DNA of 64,000 nucleotides from Staphylococcus saprophyticus subsp. saprophyticus ATCC 15305 = NCTC 7292 (lineage in GTDB: Bacteria > Bacillota > Bacilli > Staphylococcales > Staphylococcaceae), in assembly GCF_000010125.1 (NCBI RefSeq), contig NC_007350.1, positions 2,418,001-2,482,000 of the forward strand, in the 5' to 3' direction. The notes under the pieces were generated by a model. It had not been told where the DNA came from and ran no database searches. It saw only the letters and a program-made list of their open reading frames with translations. Each line of letters opens with the position of its first letter. Position 1 is the stretch's first letter. Made by a program: the position numbers and the translations under genes. Below are positions 7,618-16,157 of this stretch, in pieces.

Positions 7618-8940
7618 TTACATATTAAATAAATCATTAAATGACTCTACCATCGTTGGATGTGTATAAATATTTGTATTCAATACTTTATATGATAATT
7701 TTTGATCAATGGCTAATTTCACTAAATTGATAATTTCTTCAGATTCTTTACCATATAACGTCACACCTAAGATGGTTTCGCTGTCTTTATCAACGACTGC
7801 TTTAAATAAGCCTCTTGGGTCGTTGTTTACTTTATGTCTAGGGATTGTATTAACTGGAACCGTATTTTCCATAATATGATATCCCTGTGCTTTTGCTTCT
7901 TTACTAGTTAAACCAACACGTGCTAATGGTGGATCGATAAATACAGTATAAGGCACCGCGCCACGATTTTCAGTAGAACGTTCACCATTTCCAAATAATT
8001 GATCTTTCACGATTCTAAAGTCATCTAATGAAATATATGTGAACTGCATACCACCTTTAACGTCGCCTAATGCATAAACGTTTGCTGCAGTTGTTTGGAG
8101 GTGTTCATTTACTTTAATTTCACCATGTTCACCCAATTCAATATCTGTATTTTCAAGATTTAAATCTGTATTGGGTTTACGACCAGTAGCTAATAGTACA
8201 GCATCCGCTTCGTATGTGCCATCTGTCGTATGAACAAGTGTACCTGCTTCAACATCTTCAAATCTTTCTGTATTCGCGTTTAAGACGATATCGACTTGTT
8301 TATCTGCTAAGTCTTTTTTAACTTCTTTAACGATATCTTCGTCTTCTCTCGGCATGATATCATCGCCACGTTCTAGGACAGTGACTTGTGTACCAAAATT
8401 GGCAAACATAGATGCAAATTCTAATGCAATATAGCCACCACCAACAATAACTAATTTTTTAGGTTGGAAATCTAGATTCATAATACCTGTAGAATCATAT
8501 AAATTTTTTGAACTTTCTACACCATTAATCGGTGGAATAACTGATTTTGCACCTGTATTAATGACTACATGCTCTGCAGATAATGTTTCTACCACATCAC
8601 CTTGATCATTTAATAAATTGACTTCGCGATTCGATTTAAATTTAGCTGTGTAATCTAATACATCAATATTGTCTTCATCTGCTAAATTATGATAGTTCTT
8701 GCTATTTAATGCATTGACAACATCTGTTTTTCTTGAAAATGCTTGGTCAAACGAACCATGGCCTAAGCCTTCATGTACAAGTGTTTTAGAAGGAATACAA
8801 CCGATATTAATACAAGTACCACCATACATCTCTTGAGATTTTTCAACGACAGCTACTTTTTTACCTTGTGCTGAAGCAAATTTCGCTAGTGTTTTACCAC
8901 CTTTACCAAATCCTATAATCACTAAATCATACTGTTTCAT
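7618..8940 (-). CDS. merA: MerA-type flavin disulfide reductase (hypothiocyanous acid / RCS defence)
   Basis: 440 residues of the pyridine-nucleotide disulfide oxidoreductase family. The FAD site is GFGKGGKTLA near the N-terminus; the redox centre is GGTCINIGCIPSK with Cys43 and Cys48; the NAD(P)H site is GGGYIALEFA; the second FAD motif is YALGDVKGG; the C-terminal dimerisation region contains YTHPT. It lacks the N-terminal heavy-metal domain of true mercuric reductases. It directly follows and overlaps hypR, the arrangement known in S. aureus, where HypR controls merA in response to hypochlorite and electrophile stress. A cytoplasmic NADPH-dependent role in detoxifying hypothiocyanous acid is inferred from that family. 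Confidence 0.88.
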   Translation of the reverse strand: MKQYDLVIIGFGKGGKTLAKFASAQGKKVAVVEKSQEMYGGTCINIGCIPSKTLVHEGLGHGSFDQAFSRKTDVVNALNSKNYHNLADEDNIDVLDYTAKFKSNREVNLLNDQGDVVETLSAEHVVINTGAKSVIPPINGVESSKNLYDSTGIMNLDFQPKKLVIVGGGYIALEFASMFANFGTQVTVLERGDDIMPREDEDIVKEVKKDLADKQVDIVLNANTERFEDVEAGTLVHTTDGTYEADAVLLATGRKPNTDLNLENTDIELGEHGEIKVNEHLQTTAANVYALGDVKGGMQFTYISLDDFRIVKDQLFGNGERSTENRGAVPYTVFIDPPLARVGLTSKEAKAQGYHIMENTVPVNTIPRHKVNNDPRGLFKAVVDKDSETILGVTLYGKESEEIINLVKLAIDQKLSYKVLNTNIYTHPTMVESFNDLFNM

Positions 8941-9361
8941 GAGAATACTCCTTTAATACTTCATTTAATACGTCATGGATAGTTACACTTTTATAATAAT
9001 CAATTAGTAAGGCTTGCTCTCTTTTATGAAAATTAGACATTGTATGACCTATTTCCCTGGAAATTTCACAGTCACTACCTTCATCACCTGTAAACAATCG
9101 TCCATCCGATCTTTCTTCACTAAATGCAACAAATAATTCAGCGAGATTCACCTTCATTGTTTGATCATTCGCTTGATAGCCACCGTATTTACCACGGCTT
9201 GCATCCAAGTACTGTTGATCATTCAATTTTCTTGTGACTCTTCTTAACTGTACAGGATTAACACAAATTCGTTCTGCTAATTCACTACTACTATACCGTT
9301 CATCCGGATGTTTCACTAAAAACGTCAGAAGATGCACAGCAATATTAAACTCTAAATTCAT
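8927..9361 (-). CDS. hypR: HypR-like Rrf2-family redox regulator
   Basis: 144 residues from the ATG at 9361, the second of two in-frame ATGs, six bases after AAGGTG. An N-terminal winged helix (YSSSELAERICVNPVQLRRVTRKL) is of Rrf2 type, followed by a wing with RGKYGGY. Counting from this start, cysteines fall at 33 (RICVNP) and 98 (GSDCEIS), close to the pair that forms the regulatory intersubunit disulfide in S. aureus HypR. It has no iron-sulfur cysteine triplet. It overlaps merA by 14 bases, so the two are translated together. An inverted repeat upstream at 9379-9397 is the likely operator. Confidence 0.85.
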   Translation of the reverse strand: MNLEFNIAVHLLTFLVKHPDERYSSSELAERICVNPVQLRRVTRKLNDQQYLDASRGKYGGYQANDQTMKVNLAELFVAFSEERSDGRLFTGDEGSDCEISREIGHTMSNFHKREQALLIDYYKSVTIHDVLNEVLKEYSHETV

Positions 9362-9378
9362 GAACATCACCTTTTAAT

Positions 9379-9397
9379 TGTAACTTTTATAATTACA
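9379..9397 (-). promoter_or_regulatory. Inverted repeat TGTAA-N9-TTACA upstream of hypR
   Basis: A short dyad lies between the hypR ribosome site and its upstream region and contains a TATAAA-like -10 on the minus strand. The position fits autorepression by HypR; the assignment is inferred from position and symmetry. Confidence 0.45.
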
Positions 9398-9470
9398 TTA
9401 AAACACATAGCGTTTACTTTGAAAAGTATTTTGCTTATATTTTTGTATTCCCTCTTTTTTAACTTTTATA

Positions 9471-9522
9471 AAAACAAAGAGCGAGATTGCATCTAATTAA
9501 TTTAGATTTCTATTTCTCGCTC
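9471..9522 (-). terminator. Intrinsic terminator of the SRPBCC gene
   Basis: GAGCGAGA pairs with TCTCGCTC around a 28-base loop and on the minus strand is followed by TTTGTTTT. It lies about 10 bases after the SRPBCC gene's stop codon. Confidence 0.65.
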
Positions 9523-9533
9523 AATCACTTTCA

Positions 9534-9938
9534 CTATAAAATGGCTGCTCTAATGGTAACGCCATGCTCTAAGTAGACTTTCAAACAACTGAGCATATAA
9601 ACCCAGCCTTCTTTTTGACCTAATAATTGCTTCACATCTTGCGTGTCGAAGTCTTTTTCAGTTGTTGTTACAACAGTGCCCGCTTCACTCTCTTCAAATT
9701 GAATGGTTATAGGATGTGCACCCCAAGTAAACGCTATTAACTGGTTATCCTCCACCCGCTCAATGTTGATATTTAACTCAGCATCATATTCTTCATAACG
9801 GAGTGTAATGGTCTTACCTTGTTCCCATCTTTCAGAACTAGAAGAGAACCAGAATCCTCCAATTTTCTCTGGATCTACAAATGCTTCAAAAACAGTTTCT
9901 CTTGGTACATCAACTTGCATTTTTGTTATGATATCCAT
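9534..9938 (-). CDS. SRPBCC (AHSA1-like) ligand-binding domain protein
   Basis: 134 residues from the ATG at 9938; AAGGA lies ten bases upstream, while the GTG three codons earlier is too close. The sequence VPRETVFEAFVDPEKIGGFWF is the typical AHSA1/START-like entry, followed by alternating beta strands and a C-terminal helix (GWVYMLSCLKVYLEHG). Such proteins form a hydrophobic cavity and bind small ligands or act as cochaperone-like factors. It stands alone and its ligand is unknown. Confidence 0.8.
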   Translation of the reverse strand: MDIITKMQVDVPRETVFEAFVDPEKIGGFWFSSSSERWEQGKTITLRYEEYDAELNINIERVEDNQLIAFTWGAHPITIQFEESEAGTVVTTTEKDFDTQDVKQLLGQKEGWVYMLSCLKVYLEHGVTIRAAIL

Positions 9939-10124
9939 CCCAGCCACGTCCTTCCTATTTGTATAATATAATATGAATTTTACATATGTTTGACATGATT
10001 TGCACTTAGCATGATATTTTATGACGATTTGACTTCACATAGTTTGAACAGTTAATTATTTTGTATTACTTGTTTTATTTTATATACTTAAAGTTAAGTA
10101 ATACAAAATTATGGAGGCGATATA

Positions 10125-10499
10125 ATGATTCAAAGATTAGATGAGGTAATGATTTATGTTTATAATCATGATAAAGCAATTACTTTTTGGACTAAAAATT
10201 TAGATTTCAAAGTAGTAGAAGATACTGAAGAATTGCAAATGCGTGTGGTTAAATTGGCACCCTATGACGATGCGCAAACTGCCATTGTTCTACAAGACAA
10301 AGCTAAAGTAGATGAAATGGATATGGGCGTTAGCACTGATACACCCTCTTTGATTTTTGCTACTACACAATTCGATGAACTATTTAATCGTCTAAAAGAT
10401 AGCCAAGTAACTGTTGGCGATATTATGACATTAACTATGGGACGCGTTTTTAATTTTGCTGATGAAGAAAACAACTATTTTGCAGTAAAAGAAGTTTAG
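10125..10499 (+). CDS. VOC (glyoxalase/bleomycin-resistance) superfamily protein
   Basis: 124 residues with the paired beta-alpha-beta-beta-beta modules of the VOC fold: LDEVMIYVYNHDKAITFWTKNLDFKVV in the first half and a second repeat ending VFNFADEENNYFAVKEV. The usual first metal histidine is replaced in this region, so catalysis is uncertain and a binding role is possible. Start ATG at 10125 follows GGAGG. It is a single-gene unit. Confidence 0.8.
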   Translation: MIQRLDEVMIYVYNHDKAITFWTKNLDFKVVEDTEELQMRVVKLAPYDDAQTAIVLQDKAKVDEMDMGVSTDTPSLIFATTQFDELFNRLKDSQVTVGDIMTLTMGRVFNFADEENNYFAVKEV

Positions 10500-10638
10500 A
10501 TTCCAACATAGTTTGAGCCGTTCTATTTTATTTGTCATTGATATTGATAATGGGCTAACTGTCTATCATTCATCACTTTATTACCAAAGTAACAAGATTG
10601 TAATAAATATATGACACGATTAATGTTTGATTTCTGGG

Positions 10639-10745
10639 AGTGGGACAGAAATCAAATTTTCTAATAGAGATTTCGTAGTCCCACCCCGGCAAGGATGACT
10701 AGGATTGAAATGTTTACCTGAGCTAAAGCTCATGCATAAGTCTCA
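10639..10745. repeat. Interspersed staphylococcal intergenic repeat (copy B)
   Basis: 10639-10677 repeats the start of the element at 2509. Here the continuation is GTCCCACCCCGGC and an ACTAGGATTGAAATG phrase instead of the second half of copy A. GTGGGAC (10640-10646) can pair with GTCCCAC (10678-10684), so the element can fold into a hairpin. It is non-coding. Confidence 0.65.
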
Positions 10746-10810
10746 CTAACTTAATGAATTAATCAGTGAAACTTTACATTTTCAATTCAGTCATCTACTG
10801 CCTAAATGAA

Positions 10811-10848
10811 AAAGAGCCTGTGACATCTATTTCTGTCTTAGGCTCATG
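10811..10848 (+). terminator. Terminator-like hairpin upstream of the PGA hydrolase gene
   Basis: GAGCCT-GT-GACA pairs with TGTC-TT-AGGCTC, a common staphylococcal intergenic hairpin. It lacks a good T tract on the plus strand, so strength is uncertain. Confidence 0.45.
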
Positions 10849-10865
10849 CTTAACAAGGGAGTATT

Positions 10866-11612
10866 ATGAAAAACGCATTCCATTCTTATTTATATTATTT
10901 AATTATGTTGATTATTGTGGGAATTATTCTGGCTACACTTTATTTTTTATATGTTTGGAAAAATGACCAACCACAAAATCAAGATCATTATAAAAATTTC
11001 ACTGAACTTAAATCAGATACTAAAGAACATCGTGATTGGCAAACAAATGCCAAAACAACAAATAACAAAGATATACTCGTTACAGCGATTCATGGAGGAG
11101 GCATTGAGCCTGGCACTTCAGAATTAGCTAAACTTATTTCTAAAAAAGGTGATTATAATTTATATAGTTTTGAAGGTTTAATGAAATCGAATAATCAAAA
11201 ATTGCATATTACCTCAACCCGTTTTGATGATCCCAAACTAATTAAATTAACGAATCAATCAAATGAATCGATTTCTATACACGGTATACAAGAACAGAAG
11301 AAAGTTGTCTATATCGGTGGTAAAGATAAAGCTATGGCCAAATCAATTACTAAAGAACTCGAAAAAGAAGGATTTAATGTTGAAAAGAGCCCCAACTATG
11401 TTAATGGAGATTCCAGTAAAAATATCATCAATAAGAATGATACGGGCTCGGGCGTTCAATTAGAAATCTCAACTCAGTATCGTAAATCTTTTTTTGATCA
11501 TGGGCGTCTCGATAGAAAAACACGTGAAAATCCCAATGATTATAAACAATCAATATACGATTTTGCTGAAGCTGTAACAAAAGGTATTAAGGAACAAACA
11601 AATAAAAATTAA
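10866..11612 (+). CDS. Membrane-anchored poly-gamma-glutamate hydrolase family protein
   Basis: 248 residues from the ATG at 10866 (AAGGGAG upstream). An N-terminal helix (about residues 7-31) acts as signal anchor. The outside domain has the family signature AIHGGGIEPGTSELA, followed by SIHGI, VYIGGKD and GSGVQLEIS, the metal-binding and catalytic blocks of phage-type gamma-PGA hydrolases (DUF867). It would cleave gamma-linked glutamate chains at the cell surface. No gamma-PGA capsule synthesis genes are in the window, so the target could be foreign polymer or a capsule encoded elsewhere. Confidence 0.82.
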   Translation: MKNAFHSYLYYLIMLIIVGIILATLYFLYVWKNDQPQNQDHYKNFTELKSDTKEHRDWQTNAKTTNNKDILVTAIHGGGIEPGTSELAKLISKKGDYNLYSFEGLMKSNNQKLHITSTRFDDPKLIKLTNQSNESISIHGIQEQKKVVYIGGKDKAMAKSITKELEKEGFNVEKSPNYVNGDSSKNIINKNDTGSGVQLEISTQYRKSFFDHGRLDRKTRENPNDYKQSIYDFAEAVTKGIKEQTNKN

Positions 11613-11622
11613 TAGGCAACTT

Positions 11623-11662
11623 AACCAGAATCGTTAAAACTATATGAAGATTCTGGTTTTTT
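11623..11662 (+). terminator. Intrinsic terminator
   Basis: AACCAGAATC pairs with GATTCTGGTT and is followed by TTTT, directly after the PGA hydrolase gene. Confidence 0.8.
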
Positions 11663-11751
11663 AAATTCAAAAAGTTTTCTAAAAAATTTACTTGCTTTTT
11701 TAAAGTATAGGTATAAAATACAATTGATTAAAACAGTAAAGGAAATGAATC

Positions 11752-13056
11752 ATGAAACAATTAACTAAGCCTTTATACTTTTACCTATTACTTTTTATTA
11801 CAACAACGCTGATTGGCGCGTTACTATTATATTTGCCAATCACAGGTAAACATCCTATTGATTTTGTGGACGCCTTTTTTATAGCTGCTAGTGCATTTAC
11901 GGTAACTGGGTTAGCTACTATAGATGTCTCTACCCAATTCAATTGGTTGGGCGATACGATTATCATGTCACTCATACAAATCGGTGGATTAGGGATAGTC
12001 ACTGTGACACTTTTAACCTTTATATTAATCAATAAGCGAATTAGTAATAAAAGTCGCTACCTCGTCATGGCAATGTGGAACATTGATACGCCTGGGGGCA
12101 TAATCTGCTTAATCTTACAATTTGTTTTGTATAGTTTGGTAACTAAACTTGTAGGTGCGTTATGTATTGCGTTATCCTTTATTCCAAAGTATGGCTTAGG
12201 ACAAGGGGTGTTTTTAAGTATATTCACTTCTGTGTCTGCTTTTAATAATGCTGGTTTTGCACTTTTCAAAGATAACCTAATCAGTGCGGTTAACGACCCT
12301 ATTATCACTATAACCGTGCCCTTATTAATTATTATGGGTGGCATAGGTCCACTTGTATTTCTTGATTTAGTAACAACACAAAAATTAACTAAACTTAAAT
12401 TACATTCCAAAATCGTTTTGAGTACAACTTTCATATTAATCATCGTCGGTAGCATTTCGTTTTTCATTTTAGAATATCCATCCACATTAAATCATTTATC
12501 TTTGATTGAAAAAATTGGAGCTTCATTTTTTCAATCCGTCACAACACGTACTGCTGGATTTAATACCGTTGATATCGGACAAATTTCCACACCTACATCA
12601 ATGATGATGATGTTATTTATGTTTATCGGTGGTGCACCCATCAGTTCTGCTGGTGGTATCAAAGTAACCAGCTTAGTTCTGACGCTATTATTTATAAAAA
12701 GTACATTAAGAAACGAGAGCCATCCAGCTATATTTAAAAAATCTATACCTGAACGTACACTTAAAATTGCTGTTACCATCACGCTTTTAGCAACTATCTT
12801 TGTATTAAGTATATCGTTTATTGTGAGTGTGCTAAATCCACATACATCCTATACGACCGTATTATTTGAAGTTATTTCAGCGTTCGGCACTGTAGGTTTA
12901 AGCATGAATTTCACAACTGACTATGGTACTGTAACTAAAATCATTATTATTGTAACGATGCTTATTGGTAAAATTGGCATCCTCACTTTTGTGCAATTAT
13001 TTATTAGTGAAAAGAAACAATTATTCCATTATGCAAAAGACAATGTACAGTTATAA
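11752..13056 (+). CDS. KtrB/TrkH-family potassium uptake channel subunit
   Basis: 434 residues of the Trk/Ktr superfamily with four M1-P-M2 repeats. Pore-loop signatures are visible: AFTVTGLAT, SAFNNAGFAL, TRTAGFNTV and SAFGTVGLSMN, each with the filter glycine. The second and third have FNNAGF/RTAGFN, characteristic of Ktr rather than the larger TrkH. It needs a cytosolic KtrA-type RCK subunit, which is not beside it, as usual in staphylococci where the genes are separate. It would import K+ (or Na+/K+) during osmotic adaptation. Start ATG at 11752 follows AAAGGAAATGA. Confidence 0.9.
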   Translation: MKQLTKPLYFYLLLFITTTLIGALLLYLPITGKHPIDFVDAFFIAASAFTVTGLATIDVSTQFNWLGDTIIMSLIQIGGLGIVTVTLLTFILINKRISNKSRYLVMAMWNIDTPGGIICLILQFVLYSLVTKLVGALCIALSFIPKYGLGQGVFLSIFTSVSAFNNAGFALFKDNLISAVNDPIITITVPLLIIMGGIGPLVFLDLVTTQKLTKLKLHSKIVLSTTFILIIVGSISFFILEYPSTLNHLSLIEKIGASFFQSVTTRTAGFNTVDIGQISTPTSMMMMLFMFIGGAPISSAGGIKVTSLVLTLLFIKSTLRNESHPAIFKKSIPERTLKIAVTITLLATIFVLSISFIVSVLNPHTSYTTVLFEVISAFGTVGLSMNFTTDYGTVTKIIIIVTMLIGKIGILTFVQLFISEKKQLFHYAKDNVQL

Positions 13057-13057
13057 A

Positions 13058-13095
13058 CAAGCACATATCCAATTCAATTGGACATGTGCTTGTTC
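13058..13095. terminator. Bidirectional terminator between ktr and the CMD gene
   Basis: CAAGCACAT and ATGTGCTTG flank an inner TCCAATT/AATTGGA stem; it lies between convergent genes. Confidence 0.7.
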
Positions 13096-13099
13096 TAAT

Positions 13100-13507
13100 T
13101 TATACCTCTAATTTCATTATTGCTCCGAAATATTGCTGACATGTTGTAAACGTTATAAAAGCAATAAGTTCACTCATTTCTGCTTCAGTCAAATGGTCGT
13201 TTAATGTCTGTAAAATATACTCTGGAATCTCCGTTGCTAATTTCATATAAACATCAACAAAACCAATACATATCATAGATTTTTCATCTGTAAATTTTCC
13301 CGATGGTTGCCCTTTTGCTTTACAATACGCACATCCGTGATTTTGAGCAAGCATGCTTCTTATTTCTTCTTTTAAATCGCTAGACAGTTGGTTATCTGTT
13401 TCTAGAGATTCACTTAAGTTACTCCAACTTAACATGATATCTTTGTTATATCCAAGCAACTTTTGAAAAGGTGTAGTACCATTTTCCGATAATTGAATTA
13501 ATGCCAT
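13100..13507 (-). CDS. Carboxymuconolactone decarboxylase (AhpD-like) family protein
   Basis: 135 residues from the ATG at 13507, eight bases after AAGGAG; the longer frame has no good site. The all-helical CMD core holds the motif NHGCAYCKAKG, an AhpD-like CxxC pair preceded by a histidine, suggesting peroxidase or thiol-reductase activity in the cytoplasm rather than the lactone decarboxylation the family is named for. It is divergent from the Lrp-family regulator starting at 13618, which may control it. Confidence 0.8.
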   Translation of the reverse strand: MALIQLSENGTTPFQKLLGYNKDIMLSWSNLSESLETDNQLSSDLKEEIRSMLAQNHGCAYCKAKGQPSGKFTDEKSMICIGFVDVYMKLATEIPEYILQTLNDHLTEAEMSELIAFITFTTCQQYFGAIMKLEV

Positions 13508-13617
13508 TATAATCACTCCTTGATTATCCATCATTTTATGGCATTATTAACTATATTGAAATGCTATTTTTTAAGTAAAAATAGTTAAATGCTTTATTAT
13601 TTAAGGAGTTTTTATAA

Positions 13618-14028
13618 ATGGACTTAACAAATAGAAAAATCTTACAAAGTTTAAATGAAGATAGTAGTAGATCATTCAGCGATATTAGTGAAATTACCAA
13701 TCTTTCTATCCCCGCTGTTCGAGAACGCATTAATAAATTAAAAGATTCAGGAATTATAAAGAACTATACCATTGATATTGATTACAGTGCTTTAGGCTAT
13801 GATATAGATATCATCATTGAAATCGTTATTAAAAACAATTTATATAAAGATTTCAAAACCTTTATTGCAGAACAGAGCCACGTCGCATTTTGTTATCGTA
13901 TATCAGGAGATAGCTGCTTTTTATTTAAAGCAAGATTTAAAACCATGCAAGATGTAGAAACGTTTATAGATATTTTGCAAAAATATGGCCATACAAAAAC
14001 ACATTTTATATTTTCAGAAACGGTTTGA
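13618..14028 (+). CDS. Lrp/AsnC-family transcriptional regulator
   Basis: 136 residues. An N-terminal winged HTH (RKILQSLNEDSSRSFSDISE, then SIPAVRERINKLKDSGIIKNY) is followed by the RAM ligand-binding domain (HVAFCYRISGDSCFLFKARF). Start ATG at 13618 with AAGGAG upstream. It is read divergently from the CMD-family gene with 110 bases between the starts, the normal layout for a regulator and its target. A fragment of an acetyltransferase gene follows immediately, so the original operon partner may have been lost. Confidence 0.88.
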   Translation: MDLTNRKILQSLNEDSSRSFSDISEITNLSIPAVRERINKLKDSGIIKNYTIDIDYSALGYDIDIIIEIVIKNNLYKDFKTFIAEQSHVAFCYRISGDSCFLFKARFKTMQDVETFIDILQKYGHTKTHFIFSETV

Positions 14029-14049
14029 TATCAAACGTTCCTTCTTTCA

Positions 14050-14202
14050 ATTACTACTTTGAATAAATATCAAAATGTGATGCAAGTCGTTCTTTTAACG
14101 GATAACACTGATAAAACAAGACATTTTTATGAAAAATACGGTTTATTTTCAAATGATAAATATCATACTGTTGCATTTATGCTATTTAGACATACGCTTT
14201 AA
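14050..14202 (+). pseudogene. C-terminal remnant of a GNAT acetyltransferase
   Basis: About 50 codons without a clear start read QVVLLTDNTDKTRHFYEKYGLF and end RHTL at 14202. The FYEKYGLF block is the usual C-terminal GNAT motif, while the acetyl-CoA binding region is absent. The frame opens only just after the Lrp gene's stop, so most of the gene has been deleted. Confidence 0.6.
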
Positions 14203-14219
14203 GATCTTTATATAAATTA

Positions 14220-14268
14220 AAAGAGACACTTCACTATTGTAATTAACAATTAAATGAAGTGTCTTTAT
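14220..14268. terminator. Bidirectional terminator
   Basis: AAAGAGACACTTCA pairs with TGAAGTGTCTTT around an AT-rich loop with inner TTGTAATT/AACAATTA pairing; it serves the amidase gene on the minus strand. Confidence 0.7.
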
Positions 14269-14272
14269 TAAT

Positions 14273-15571
14273 CTATTTCATTTTCAGTATTTGACCGACT
14301 TTAATACTATTGGAATTCAATTTATTATCTGCTTTAATTTTATCTACAGTAGTCTTTTGATTTTTAGCAATACTGTATAATGTATCGCCTTTTTTCACGG
14401 TATATGTTTTAACTAAATACAGTGTTTGCCCTTTACTAATGCTATCAGATTTAAGATTATTCCACTTTTTAATATTATCTACACTGACGCCACTTCTTTT
14501 TGAAATATTATATAACGTGTCACCAGTGACAACTGTATGAGTATCGCCGGATATGTCGCCATTATTACTTGGTGCTTTCAACTTTAATGTCTGACCAACT
14601 GATAAGGAATTACTCTTCAAGTTATTCCATTTTTTAATATTATCAATCGTTACACCGCTTCTTTTAGAAATACTATACAATGTATCGCCTTTAACCACTT
14701 TATAAGTCGCACCTGTAATAGCGTCATTGTTCCCACCCGAGAGTACTTTATAATGTTTTTGAACTAAACTGTAAAACTGATTCATATTGTATCCCCATTG
14801 ACTAAAATAACCAACTGGATCAGAGTGATCTGTGCCGCCCCAATATTGGCTGATGGCATTGTGACTAATAATTGTGCCTGTTCCCTGATTATTATCAGCA
14901 AGTGACGGTGTTAAACCATTTTCTTTTAACATTTTTGCAGCTAAGTATGCCTGATTATTAACAGATTTAGCAAAATCATCAAACGTATTAGATCGTGTTA
15001 ATTCAATTTGATAAAAATACGGATTGGCATTTGCACCAGCACCCCATGCTAAATAGTTACTCGGCGCAGTTTGAATAATTTTATCACTGCTTGCATAGGC
15101 ATGCACGAACGCACTATTGTAATTGTTGTACATGTAGTTCACTTCACCATCAATCGTACTGCTTGGATTGGCCGTTTCATGAATAACTACGCCTATAAAT
15201 TTTCCAGACTTATAATTATATTTAGGTAAATTATTCATTCTAGCATCTTGGACGATTTGGGCTGGCTTTATATTATTATTTGCAATATATGTATTGACGT
15301 CTTGGTATGCTCTATTCGCAAACGTACGTGCTTCAACAGTATTATGTTCTGCTACTTTATTATGTAATTTTAAATCTTCTGGTGTTAATTGGTCCTTCAG
15401 CGCTTGTGGGCTCATCTTTTGAGCTTTTTCAAAATTAATCGGCTTACTTGTATTCTCTTTTTCATTTTTTTCTGTTGTTTGCTTATGATTGCCTTCTTGC
15501 GCTTGTGCGACTGTTGTACTTAAAATTAAACTCGTTGCCAATACTACTGACAAACTCAACCTATATTTCAT
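14273..15571 (-). CDS. Secreted N-acetylmuramoyl-L-alanine amidase with three LysM domains
   Basis: 432 residues from the ATG at 15571 (AAGGAG upstream). Residues 1-24 form a Sec signal peptide ending AQA. A polar linker follows, then an amidase_2/PGRP-type catalytic domain resembling the Atl amidase, with zinc-ligand histidines in VVIHETAN, HAYASSDK and DHSDPVGYF. Three LysM repeats fill the C-terminus (each with KxGDTLYSISK or a variant, NxLxSxSxxxGQxLxL). It would cut the lactyl-peptide bond of peptidoglycan and be held on the wall by LysM. The domain order, catalytic first and LysM last, is the reverse of Sle1/Aaa. Confidence 0.9.
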   Translation of the reverse strand: MKYRLSLSVVLATSLILSTTVAQAQEGNHKQTTEKNEKENTSKPINFEKAQKMSPQALKDQLTPEDLKLHNKVAEHNTVEARTFANRAYQDVNTYIANNNIKPAQIVQDARMNNLPKYNYKSGKFIGVVIHETANPSSTIDGEVNYMYNNYNSAFVHAYASSDKIIQTAPSNYLAWGAGANANPYFYQIELTRSNTFDDFAKSVNNQAYLAAKMLKENGLTPSLADNNQGTGTIISHNAISQYWGGTDHSDPVGYFSQWGYNMNQFYSLVQKHYKVLSGGNNDAITGATYKVVKGDTLYSISKRSGVTIDNIKKWNNLKSNSLSVGQTLKLKAPSNNGDISGDTHTVVTGDTLYNISKRSGVSVDNIKKWNNLKSDSISKGQTLYLVKTYTVKKGDTLYSIAKNQKTTVDKIKADNKLNSNSIKVGQILKMK

Positions 15572-15732
15572 AAAATATCTCCTTTGTTTTGACCATAGCC
15601 ATATTAGAAGTGCCACTGTATATTCAAACACCTATATTTTTAGTTTATAATATTATTCAAACATTCACAAAAAATTTTATTATTTTATACTACTTATTAT
15701 TTTTGGTGATTTCACTATAAATTTATTTTGAA

Positions 15733-15764
15733 AATTAAAAACCACCATCTTCAAAGATGGTGGC
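15733..15764 (-). terminator. Intrinsic terminator of the small membrane protein gene
   Basis: CCACCATCTT/AAGATGGTGG with a three-base loop is followed on the minus strand by a T-rich tract. Confidence 0.75.
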
Positions 15765-15768
15765 TTCA

Positions 15769-15957
15769 TTATATATCAGTGAACACACTAGATAATATTG
15801 CGATTAATGCAATGACTAATACAAATATGAGCAATGCATCAATTCTTTTTTGATTACGACTTTTAGGCGGTTTCCTAAATTCTTTTAATGCCACAATACC
15901 TGCTACTATTACAAGCACTAAACAAATCAAGTGGAAGATTAATACAAACGTAGCCAT
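15769..15957 (-). CDS. 62-residue two-helix membrane protein
   Basis: ATG at 15957 lies six bases after AGGGGTG; two other in-frame ATGs upstream are too close or have no site. Helix 1 (about 3-25) and helix 2 (about 42-60) flank a strongly basic loop (KEFRKPPKSRNQKR), placing the loop in the cytoplasm. It has its own terminator. Function unknown. Confidence 0.65.
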   Translation of the reverse strand: MATFVLIFHLICLVLVIVAGIVALKEFRKPPKSRNQKRIDALLIFVLVIALIAILSSVFTDI

Positions 15958-16157
15958 GTTCATCACCCCTAATATGATCAATATAAATTCAAACGCAAGT
16001 GTTTATAATTAAGCATTCATGAACTTATTAACTTAAAAGCATAATGAATTTCATCGTATAAAGGTTAGTCTGCGCGTAGTCTTTGTATTAAAATACCCCT
16101 TTCATAACAATCAGAAACGAAATTCTAGAATTCACTTAGCATTAGATCATCTTTCTC

